DNA from: Paraphaeosphaeria minitans | Lineage: Eukaryota > Ascomycota > Dothideomycetes > Pleosporales > Didymosphaeriaceae | Direction of reading: 5' to 3' | Assembly (NCBI GenBank): GCA_015832175.1 | Contig: WJXW01000018.1 | Coordinates: 620,001-684,000 of the forward strand | Length of the DNA: 64,000 nucleotides | Made by a program: the position numbers and the translations under genes | Shown here: in pieces, positions 10,283 to 20,370 of the stretch | Layout: each line of letters opens with the position of its first letter | Numbering within the stretch: position 1 is the stretch's first letter | The notes under the pieces: generated by a model | What the model was told of the DNA's origin: nothing | Database searches by the model: none | The model's input: the letters and a program-made list of their open reading frames with translations, nothing else

Positions 10283-11325
10283 ATGCCGCCGCGAATACCC
10301 ATCGCGCCGTGCCTGCGGGCATCAAAGGGTGATGCTCTCCATTGCTCTGCCAGCGGCTCCGCTAACCTCGTGCAGCACCTTTCACTGCGACTCAATTCAC
10401 GCTCCCTCTCCGCCCCTTCTCCGCAACCGCTGCGCCGAACAAGACGCATCAGAGTCATGACCCGTACATTGTCGCGCAGAAGAACCGTAAAAAGGCCGCC
10501 AATCTCTCACGCCGTGCCGACTTGGAAGCAGCCCGAGTAGCATCGCTGGGCGATCCTGTTCGCGGAAATCTGACGCCTTTCGTCGAGTCCTTCGCTACGG
10601 CCACACCCCTTCCGTTCGATGCAGCAAAGAAGATGCCCGAGGACCAGACGCATCTCAACTATGCTTTCACTCCCAAGGCCGTGGAGCAGCAACTGGAGGT
10701 CAGCCGAAAACTTGCGGTGCCATTAGACGAAGCGAGACCCAAGGTGGCGGCAGCTCCCATGGGCCCGCTCGGCATCAACTACGGCGGAAGGTCCGAGGAA
10801 GCGGCGCCTGTATTTTCCCAGGAAGAGATCGAAGCCCAACGCATCAAGGACCACGAGCGTGCTACCGAGGCCATCAAGCGCATCACCGCGCTCGAGAACT
10901 CCAGCTCAAAGGACAGAATGCGCGTCAACATTGCGCGCTGCGTCGGCACGTTCGGCCGCCACAACACCGACAAGATTCTCCCGCCCCGCGCGCCCCCGCT
11001 ACGCGCTGTCAACTCCACGAAGCCGCATCGCAAGCGTCCCGCGACGAACAAGAAGGAACTAGCCACGCGCATCGGCGCTGACACGGGGTCTTCGGAAGTC
11101 CAAATCGCCATCTTGACCGCGAAGATCAAGACGGTCGCCGACTTCCTCCAGTCGCGAGGCAAGGGCGACAAGCACAACAAGAGGAATCTGCGGCTGCTGG
11201 TGCACAGGCGACAGAAGCTGCTGCAGTATCTGAGGAGAAAGGAGCGGGGTGGACCGAGATGGCAACACTGCATTGAGACACTGGGACTAACTGAGGGTAC
11301 CTGGAGGGGTGAGATCAGCCTGTAA
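10283..11325 (+). CDS. Mitochondrial small-subunit ribosomal protein uS15m
   Basis: Exon 1 is 10283-10328; a 47-nt intron contains a CTAAC branch site 9 bases before the CAG acceptor; exon 2 is 10376-11325; 331 residues. The N-terminus ([15 protein letters not shown]...) is basic and Ser/Arg-rich with few acidic residues, as expected of a mitochondrial targeting sequence. The uS15 domain is C-terminal (about residues 240-331): [32 protein letters not shown] and YLRRKERGG, matching bacterial S15 and yeast Mrps28. The long N-terminal extension is usual for fungal mitochondrial homologues. The intron fixes the start, because without it the frame meets a TAA inside the branch-site region. Confidence 0.9.
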
Positions 11326-11980
11326 GATATCAATGGGAAGAGTCCTGTAGATCCTGTATATTCACTTGTACGACATACAATTCAAGCATCAAGCGTTGCA
11401 TTTCCGAGCCGATTGAGCCATATCACATCACATGTCTGTGGTGAGCTTGCCTTCTCTCTGATCCGTGTTTTGAACTATCAGGGCTCGAACTCCTGCATGG
11501 TGCTCCAAGTTCTCCGAGCCAATCTTCCTGGGGAATTATATCTCGGCGCGTGACCTGCATGGGACCTCGGAAAGGCACCGTGGTTCAGACGGACCTATCC
11601 GAAGCAGAGCACACAAAGGGACTGACCTTCCATCAAGGACAAAATCCAGCATGGCACAGGATATATCTGAAAGGACGTCGGCATGCGTGTGATTTGACAA
11701 CGGCATGACGAGGAAGACGGACTTGTTTGAGTCGGTCGCAGAGTCATTGAGCTGCGTGCTGAGAATTTGTCTTGGAGGGTAACGCTGCAGTGTAGTCCTG
11801 AACGCATGCCGACTGCACGAAACGCGAATAGAAAACTCCACGGCAAATTGACATCAGCTCAAACCTCGTAATACATCGAGTCGCTCAGAAGCCTTGTTAA
11901 AATGATTCATTGACCATTTATGGTCCAATGACACACCACACATACTTGCACCCATGCACATACACCATCTCATCCCTTCC
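11326..11980. other. Convergent 3' intergenic region
   Basis: 655 bp between the uS15m stop and the peroxidase stop. Overlapping short open frames on the minus strand (about 11536-11846) have no recognisable features and I do not call them. Confidence 0.55.
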
Positions 11981-14756
11981 CTACCCATTCCTCTGATACA
12001 AAGACAGCCTATTCCCACCCCCACAAAACTCTCCCCCGCTCCCACCACACACCGTCCCACACTCCCCCTCCGCAACCTTCATGCTGCTGTTTCGTAATCC
12101 GCCTCCACAATAACACTCCGCGCCGTACTCCGTCCCAAACCATGCGTAACCTGCACACGTCCCCGCGCACTTCTCCACCGTCATGCTCGCATCCGCGACA
12201 TACACATCCGTCAGCACGCGGGCCTCCACACTATCCGTGAAGCAGCCCGTGTACGTGTAGTTTGCTATTTGCGGATTAACGACCAGCGGGCGCGGGGATG
12301 TTGTGTTTAGGTAGAGCGAGAGGCGGGAGGGGCCGCCGCAGTAGGTGGACGGGTGGCCAGCGCAGATCATGCTGCAGTCAGTGGGGGGTTGGGGGACGCT
12401 GGAGGACTGGAGGGTCGCGCCGCAGTAGCATTCCCTATCATGTGTTAGACAATAGATGAAGGTGAACTAAAAGGAGGGGGAATACGTACGAGCCGTACTC
12501 GACGCCGAAGTAGGTCGCGCCGTGGCAGAGCTGCGCGCAGTACTCGACGGTCATGTTGGCCTTGCTGTAGGCGGGGCCTAGTAGTGCGCGTGTGATGTTA
12601 CCCTCGCTGTAGCACCCTTTGTAGTCGTATCCTGGGATCGTGGGGTTTACGGGCGCAGAGTACTTGTTGTTGGCGTAGAGGCTGATGCGGTATAAACCGC
12701 CGCATAACTGCGATGAACTGCCATTACAGAGCATGTTGCAGTCTGCGAGGGACTGCTGCGTGCTGGTCGCGTCGAGGGTGTTGCCGCAGTAGCATTCACG
12801 CGCATATTCGAGGCCGAAGAAGTGGTATTGACTACAGGTGACTGCGCAGAAGTCGATGGTCATGATGTCATCGGCGATGGAGTGCGCCGAGAGGGCGCGC
12901 GGGTTGAGGGAATCATAATAGCAACCTTGAAAGGAAAAGTTCGTTGTTGACGTGGGCGTTAGAGACACGGAGCTTGCGGACGAGGTTGAAAGAGTGGGGC
13001 CAGGGGTCGGTGGGATGCTTGAGGCGGAGGCCGATGTAGTCGTTCCGTTGGAGGTCGGCGTCGATACACTGCTGGATGATGTGATGGCAGTGCTTGGTGG
13101 AGTTTTTGTGGTCGTGACAACCGGAGAGGAAGAACTGAGAGTACCAGAGCTTTTCGATGCCGATCGCGACGTTGATACTTGAATCGAACTCTGACTCGGC
13201 ATCGCCAGCGTCATGCAGCTCGTAGGCAACTTGCTCACCCCCTTTCTCGCATCAGCCACACTCCCCGCGAATACTCCAAAGACGGGAGGGCTTGCCACAG
13301 AAGGAGAGAACGCCAGGTCAGCCGAGTAGAGCTGATACAAACCAACAACAGACTGCGTCGCCATCGGCACTATCGTCGTCGAGACGGATGGCACAGGATT
13401 TGGCGAAGCCTGTGGCACCTTGATCAAGGCCTGCAAGTTAGGTGTAGTCTGGTTGCGCACAGCAGCGACTACTGTGAGCTTTCCAGAGGAGTCTAAGCAG
13501 CTCTGCGGGGCCTGGTAGATGATGGTGTCTTGTACCGGGAAGCCGAGGCCGTTGTTGTCGAAGGTGATCTGTGTGGAGTCGGTATATATGACTAACACTT
13601 TGAACAACGAGATGGAAGTATCCGCAGGAAGATCGGCGGAGAAGCTGTGGAAGGAGAAGCTGTCGTCGAAACCTGTAGCGAGGCCCTTGGAAGTGGTGCT
13701 GATAGGAGTCTCCGCTTGTACACCATTGCGGTCGGTATACATAAGCTGTACCTGCGAGACACCTCGCTGGGTCGTGCGGACCCGAATGTCACCAGTGAAT
13801 CCGAGCCTCGACCCACCATCGAGAAGCGTAAGCTGCAAAACATATGGTTTGACGTCGTATGGCGTGATGGGGTCCGAAAGATGGGTACCGGCTGGAACCA
13901 AATCAATCATCCTCTGGAAGATCGACTGGCAGGCGCTTGCGAAAAGCTGAGCATCCGCGGCCAGGGACTTGATAGTAGCATTCCTATCGGCGTTGAATAC
14001 TTTGAAGTCGGAATTTCTCGTGTTCTTTGTAGATGGCCCGACTATTAAGGGGTCGAGCGTCGTACCAGAGACGTATTCGGCTGCGATCTGATTATCTAGA
14101 ATGGCAGGCGTGGTGTCGAAATTCGCGAGATCTTGATTGGTGATTTCAGGATGGTCTGCACCGTGGACACCACCGATGGAGTGACCGCAAGCAACAAACT
14201 GAATCATGCCTCTGTCATCCAAACCCATCCGTGCAAATTGATTGCGGAAGATACCAATAGCATTCTGTGGTTGAGGGACGGCTCCAAGTGGACCAGCCTC
14301 GGTTGCATCAATACGGCCTCCACGGACTGCGATGCTGGCGTTGCTGCAAGAGCGTGTCAAGGCGTACGTCGCGGCAGCGATTACATCGGATAAGGATGTC
14401 AATTCGGAAACGAATGGTGCCCAGGCAGCTACAGAATCCTCGGCAAAATTTCCTTCGTTCTCCTGAGTGTCAAGCTCCCATGCAATCGATCCGTCCAGTC
14501 CACCTTCGCCGGTATATATGTTGCCGCTGATGGAGTCGTGAAATGCAGTTCGGAGCCATTCAGCCGCCGTGACTCTTCGTGGTTGGAGTCCTTTCGAGCA
14601 AGGAGTGACAGCAGCCGCAAGACCTAAAGACCGATACCCTGTGTTGAGGAAGAGTATATCTTCCAGCTCATCAATGGGTGCAGGCCATGTGGTTGCAGCA
14701 AGAGCCAATTGCCATCGCGCCAGCAAAGTTGCTATTATAAGTGTTCTAGTATGCAT
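11981..14756 (-). CDS. Secreted haem peroxidase fused to three WSC domains
   Basis: Two exons on the minus strand, 14756-12490 and 12434-11981, with a 55-nt intron inside the second WSC domain; 906 residues. The ATG at 14756 opens a signal peptide (MHTRTLIIATLLARWQLALA); an ATG 21 nt upstream is also possible. The peroxidase domain follows: distal Arg69 and His73 in WLRTAFHDS, proximal His192 in FVACGHSIGGVHG. A Ser/Thr-rich linker (about residues 520-600) leads to WSC1 (GCYYDS...ECYCGN...LCGGLYRISLY), WSC2 (GCYSEG...ECYCGA...YCGGPSRLSLY) and WSC3 (GCFTDS...ECYCGG...FCGGGNRLSLY). WSC domains bind carbohydrate, so the enzyme is probably held at a wall or plant polymer while it oxidises phenolics. 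The substrate is unknown. Confidence 0.88.
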
Positions 14757-16355
14757 GATAGAAAAGAATATAGTCATAAAAAGCGAAAGACATGAGCAAG
14801 GCTGAAAGATGCGAGGTCAAAACACCAATACTTTTGAATACATACAGTAGCGACAAAAGGGTTCGAGCACTGTGCAATGACTCGAGAGGATATCGTCCTT
14901 GGTTTGCCAACTGCACTGCGGGCAAAGTCAACGGCAGCTGATGTGTTCACATACAGATAACGCTGGATTGGCAGTGCTGCGAAGTTGCAGCGTAGCGGCG
15001 TACCCTTAAATTGAAAAAGCATAGTTTAGCAAACCGCAGATGTGGGGGCTTCTCAGCACGAGCAGAGGGAGACGAAAATAGGAAGTCGCTTAAGCAAATC
15101 GATATCTCGTGCATATTTGAACAGATGATAGCGCAGGGTTCGGCTCTTGGGCTGCTGTGGATGATGCTGATTGCCGACTGTTGCGAAAATGCGACACAGC
15201 AGAGCAGTCGACAATATGTCAAGGGGTGGCCATAGCCGCGAGGTGGAGTGACATGTTGACGAACAATGGAACGCCAGTCTGCTTTGTAGCGTTGCTGGGG
15301 TGAAGTTATCAGTCGGATGTGATGTGATTGGCAGCGTAGCGACAGGAGCGCACTCGTTGGGGCTGATATCTCGTCTTTGTCGAATACGAGGTGGATGCCT
15401 GCAGGTCAACTTTGCAGCTACATTTGCCCTGGCCTCATTATTTCAGCAAAAACACGACGATCCTGTGCGAAATGAGGTGACCAGATAGTCTAGTGGACGA
15501 TGGCGGGGAACACAAACAAGTTGGGCAGTCAGAAATGAGACGATTCTTATTGATATACCCCAGCCTCGTTGAGTGTCGGCCCAAGTCGCAGCAATACAAA
15601 CTTGGATGTTGATGTTGATAAGGCCACTTGTTCTACTTTGAGCCGCGGTATCCCAGCGTGCGTTCCTGTCCGATCTCGATGTCCGTGGCGTTGCCAGATC
15701 TGATCGGCAGACATGTCCGAGTGCGTTCGCTCGAGTACCGTGCTGTGATGAGGAATGGCAAGGGATGAGACGGTGTTGACGCGTTACTTATGGCTGTGTC
15801 TCCTGCTTTGGCAAGGGTTAGGTACACGTGAAAGGCGTCGGCGATGGCCCAAAGTGAGGCCAGCCACCACTTGAGGGGCCTTGTCATGGCTCGTGCCGGA
15901 TCGCGATGGAGCGGTCGGCAGGGAATGAGGCTCACTGTTCCTGAGGCGCTACGAGCGGATCTGGGGACAACTGACGCAAACCATCGGTGGAGCACAGAAC
16001 TAACGCTAGCCTGATTGGGATTAGCCCAGCCAGCCACTCTCCCAGCCCACTCTACCGTGTATGCACAACACAAACACCGCGAGCTCCCACCAAAGCCGCA
16101 GCTCGTCACCACACCATTGTGGGCCGTTGTGCAGGCAGCCCTTCTTTAGCTCTCGTCACTCATCTCCCCTTCACTCTTTAAGTCTTTGTCTTCTACTGCG
16201 CATGCACTGAGTCGACGCTTATTACAGCTGCCCGCACGGCTCCTCCTGCTCCTCCTCCACCACCCCTCCGCGGCGCCCTCACTCCTTCTCGCTCGCCACC
16301 GATGCAATCTGGACCGAAGACTCGGCCAGAGCCCCATGAGAGAAGACGGTCCAAC
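14757..16355. other. Divergent 1.6-kb intergenic region
   Basis: It lies between the divergent peroxidase and C2-protein genes. I find no supported gene; open frames (for example minus strand 15633-16112) show no family features. The last ~200 bp are C/T-rich (CTCCTCCTCCACCACC near 16240), typical of a fungal 5' leader. Confidence 0.55.
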
Positions 16356-19312
16356 ATGGCAGCCACAAAATTAGTGAAGCCTGGGGCGTTGGGAGCGCAG
16401 CATACCGCCGGAATCTACTCCGACATGACCGTTGACGGGCCTGTAATTGGTACTCTGGTCGCCATCATCGACCGCGCCAAAAACTTGCCCAATCGCCGGT
16501 CTATGGGAAAGCAGGATCCGTACTGCGCTGCTCGTCTGGGAAAGGAAGCAAAGAAGACGACGGCAGACCGCCGCGGTGGGCAGACTCCAAGATGGTATGC
16601 AGCCTCCATCAAAACACAGCTCCACAGCTGGCACTAACACGATACAGGGACCAGGAACTCCGATTCACCGTTCACGATTCGGCCGACTACCACCAGCTCA
16701 AGGTGTCCGTGTTCAACGACGACAAGAAGACAGAGCTGATTGGGGAGACATGGGTCAGTCTCGAGGCCGTCATCATTCCAGGCGGCGGACAGAGCGACAC
16801 CTGGCACGGCCTGAACTGCAGGGGCAAATACGCCGGAGAGATCCGCATTGAGCTCACGTATTACGACACGCGCCCCAAGGAGGAGAAGGAGCGGGTAGAG
16901 AGGAAACAACCGACCGTAAGGCCAGGTGGAAGCCCGGCGGTTGGCGGGCCGCGTGAAAGCACGCCTGTTAAGCGGAGGCCGTTGCCTTCGGATCCTACAG
17001 GAGCCTCGCCCTCGCCAGTGAACACCACAGAGCAGCGAGGACTGCGAGGAATTCAGGCGGGTCCGCGCAGTTATGGCAGTCCTCGCCACGAGCACACCCC
17101 GAGCAAGGCGCGGTCAAGCCAGCAAGCAGATACACCGCCTCGTCGACCGTTGCCAGGCGCATCCTCCATGAACGAGACCCCTCTGCCGAAGCAGCACACC
17201 CCTAAGCAGCACACCCCCCAACAGCAACCACCAGCATCGTGGCCCGCTGAGCACGACGCGTACCATACTCCGCCGCCGAATCCGCGCTCGTCCAATTCGA
17301 GCATACAGCAGTACAACGAAAATGCCTTCGACTTGTCGTATGCCGCCCCGAAGCCCTATGAGGTGAAGCCCATTGATGCGCACCCGGGAATTAGCGCCAT
17401 GTCACAGGATAATATCAGAGCAACCCGCCGCCAATCGTACAATCCTCCGCCCGAGCTAGCACACTCCTACTCTGCCCCTGTAGTTCCGCATGCATATGAA
17501 CAAGAGCCAATCCAGGACCCATATCATCCAGGCCAGGCGTATTCAAACTCCCATACACCCCAGCAGCCTGATGCGCACGGAAGAGACGCAGTTCAGGACC
17601 CCTCGTACCACGTCGAACCTCTACGGTTGAGCAGGAACTCCCGGAGCCAAGAGCCTATCGCGCCCCATGAACAGTTCCATTCGCCAAACGGATATGCTGA
17701 CCCACAAAGTACATATGGGCATCAATACTCGTCACACGGGCGAAGGGTAAGTGCGATGCAGCCCACGGTCGAAGACGAAGATCACGATCTTCCACCACCA
17801 CCCCCAGTGCACAGAAAGGATGCAAACACTTTGCCGCAACCACAGCACCAGCCCCAAGATTATCGTGGTGACGCACCTGCTCCGTTAAACACTTCGCGGT
17901 ATAGGGAGGAGCCAAGCCAGCATGGCTACGATACCTCGCTACAATCTTATGGGGCCAATGAATATCACCAAGTCGTGCCGCAAGAGCGTCGGTATACCCA
18001 TCCTCGTCCCGTGAGCCGACCGGTGTCCCGCGATACCATGGCGCCTTCCCCGTTACGCAACGAGACCGCCATGATTCCAGCGAGTCTGGTACCTGGGCTC
18101 GACGCAAGGCTTAGTAGAGACTTGACTAATTACCAAGCACCACCGCCTTCGTATGAACCGCCGTCCCGCACGAGGCAAATGTCGGAGCCGGACTATCGGA
18201 ATCCTCCGCAGTACGACGCGCCTTCAAGATCCCATCCGTTGGCTCATCATCAGTCCGCAATCGACTCGTCGCAATACTACCCCCATGCACCACCAGAAGA
18301 GCCGCGCCGCAGGTCGCCTGTACATGACATAACGCCTGTCCGGCCTCGCGCTATCAGCCCTTCGGTCAGTCCCAGCAACGCTCATAGTCCAGTCAACAAT
18401 CATTCGTCCCGCCTTCCTCAGCGAAGCATGCCAACCAGGAAGTCGGTATCACCTCGCCCGCCTCCTTCGTCGGACGAAAAAGAAGAACGTCGGCTATCGG
18501 CCGTGCCTTTCGATCCGGACAGCTTCGATGTCTATAACCCGAACGCGAAGACTTCATCGTCAGACCCTGATCGTCCCGGCAGTAGTATGGAGATGAATGA
18601 CCAGGGGCAAGTAGTCACGTTTAGTGGGCGTGTCATCGATGCTTCCGACCATCTACCTATTGATAGCTGGGCGCCAGAACCGGAGCGCAGGCCGACAGAG
18701 AAGGTGCGACCGGTCCGTTCGCGGGCTGCTCTCAACGGAGCACGAGATATTGAAGTAGCCGCTCAGCGCGAGGAACGATACCGCAGAGAACGAGCAGACC
18801 GGGACCGGATCCGGGATGCAGCCAATGTGACTTTTGGCGCTCCTGCCAGCAGCCCCAGCAATGCCCTCGTGATTTCTCGCCACAACTTCAATGACCACAG
18901 CTACAACGACCACATCCACAACGACTACAGCTCGCCCGTCAACGCTGGGGCGTTGGTGCTGGTTGACCGTGATGCAACGCCACCTTCCAGTGGGCGTAAC
19001 AGATTGCAGAAGCATGGTAACCGCCCCACGTCCACGTCGGCGTACGACCTTCCGCCAGCGCATTCGCCGAGCAATATCCCCATGCCCAAAACGAACGTCC
19101 TGCGCGAGCGTGAGAACGTTGGTGAGTACGGAAGCAGTCCCGGCTACGGCAGCGGTCGTCATTCCGGAGCGCCGCCGATACCAGCGAAGGTTCCGCTGGA
19201 GCATGGCGGCGAAGACAGGGCGCTCAGTCTGGAGCTGCAGAGCATCGACATCGGGCCTGGCGGTGCGGGCCGCAGAACGCGAGGTACCACGAGGAGAAAC
19301 TATGGCTTCTAA
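16356..19312 (+). CDS. Inn1/Fic1-type C2-domain cytokinesis (ingression) protein
   Basis: Exon 1 is 16356-16594; the intron of 53 nt (GTATGC...ACAG) joins ...GGQTPRW to DQELRFTVHD; exon 2 is 16648-19312; 967 residues. The N-terminal C2 domain covers about residues 25-140 (GTLVAIIDRAKNLPNRR, GKQDPYCAARLGKEAKK, LKVSVFNDDKKTELIGETW, YAGEIRIELTYYDTRP). This is the pattern of yeast Inn1 and fission-yeast Fic1, which act at the contractile ring and primary septum. The remaining ~820 residues are disordered and rich in Pro/Ser/Tyr, with PxxP-type patches (LPPPPPVHRK, KSVSPRPPPSS) suited to SH3 partners such as Cyk3/Hof1-type proteins. The protein is much longer than the yeast forms. An in-frame ATG at 16302 would add 18 residues. 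Confidence 0.85.
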
Positions 19313-19776
19313 ACAGGTTCAAAAGACCGCTGAAATGATTGATTGTTTGATTAGTAAGTCCCGCTCTCCTAGTCACGGGTTCGGCGGCGTTATTGTATCA
19401 TATAGACTTTACGGAAGGTGGGACGGATGGGAGATTTGGATACTTCGCTTGTCATGGTAAAATGAGACTCAAGGGTCTGCTTCTCTGCCTTTGGGCATTT
19501 ACACATACCTCTATGGATACCACGATACATTGATTACGCACCCAATGAAAGCTCTTATTTTCTTCTCAACTCAATCGCGCCGTTCTCTTCGCTTCATTGC
19601 TCTTGAACGTCATCTCGCCATACGTATGAAGCATTGTCCAGCGTGAATATGAGACGTACATGTTCAGCTTTGCCCTATACCGTACCTTGGCTTGAGACTG
19701 GTGCTGCTGGGAAAAGGCAGTCTACACGCCGGAGAATCATGATGTCTGCGGGGGATGCGATACCCAGGCCGAGGCG

Positions 19777-20124
19777 ATGGCGAAGTGCAAGTGTGTGGAT
19801 GGGCCAGATCATGAGCCGTGTAATCAGGGGAGGGTACGTCGGGATGAATATACGGATTTGTACCGCACCAGCCCTACGCTGGGTGCTCGTAGGTACTTCG
19901 ACACGCCTCCCACACTTACGCCCTACGCAGCGATCGATGCACCGGTACTGCTCAAACAACGGAGGCACTTTACTCGCTTCGTGCTCGGCATGTCTGTCGC
20001 TGTGTTGTGTTTTGGGTGCTCGCTCTTGTTTAGGTATCTGATTCAGCCTTGCGATTGCGTTTCTGCCTCGCGACTCTGCTCTGCTCTGCTCTGCCTACCT
20101 ACCATGGTGTGCCTATCGGACTAA
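19777..20124 (+). CDS. Possible small Cys-rich, single-pass membrane protein (hypothetical)
   Basis: The ATG-anchored frame has 115 codons, and the same frame is open back to 19696. Read from there it gives a zinc-ribbon-like pattern (YTPENHDVCGGCD, then KCKCVDGPDHEPC), a polar stretch (RVRRDEYTDLYR) and a hydrophobic helix (FVLGMSVAVLCFGCSLLF). This looks more protein-like than chance frames nearby. The true start is not clear: a TGA precedes 19696 and a 5' exon may be missing. No family is recognised. Confidence 0.3.
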   Translation: MAKCKCVDGPDHEPCNQGRVRRDEYTDLYRTSPTLGARRYFDTPPTLTPYAAIDAPVLLKQRRHFTRFVLGMSVAVLCFGCSLLFRYLIQPCDCVSASRLCSALLCLPTMVCLSD

Positions 20125-20312
20125 GCGATCGTTGATCCCATTTAAGTACAGGACACCCCGCCTCTAGGCACCGCGCATCTATCGTTGGGGGTCTCAGCCG
20201 ACTTTTGGCTACCTCCGTTCTTACTTCGCATTGGTTTTTCGACTTGCGACGATCCTAGGACATCGAAGCACATCGTCGTGTTCATAGTAGACCACGTCGG
20301 TAATCCAAGGAA

Positions 20313-20338
20313 TATATCTATCTATCTATCTATCTATC
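20313..20338. repeat. (TATC)n microsatellite
   Basis: About five TATC copies, 33 bp before the HET-protein ATG, so within its presumed 5' leader. Confidence 0.85.
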
Positions 20339-20370
20339 CCATTCTCGCATCTACACCACCCCCAAACAGC

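Larger units (their letters stand above)
19313..20370. other. Intergenic region upstream of the HET gene
   Basis: It holds one weak cysteine-rich reading frame (separate entry) and a (TATC)n run at about 20313-20338 just before the HET start. Nothing else is supported. Confidence 0.55.

Noticed and set aside
11490..11525. GTTCGAGCC word on the minus strand as a possible tRNA B-box
   Set aside because: There is no A-box at a workable distance and no cloverleaf could be traced.
11536..11846. Overlapping minus-strand frames of 83-101 codons
   Set aside because: Two overlapping frames of similar quality, neither with a recognisable domain; in a convergent 3' region.
15633..16112. 159-codon minus-strand frame upstream of the C2 gene
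   Set aside because: No family features, no splice context, and it overlaps the likely leader of the C2-domain gene.
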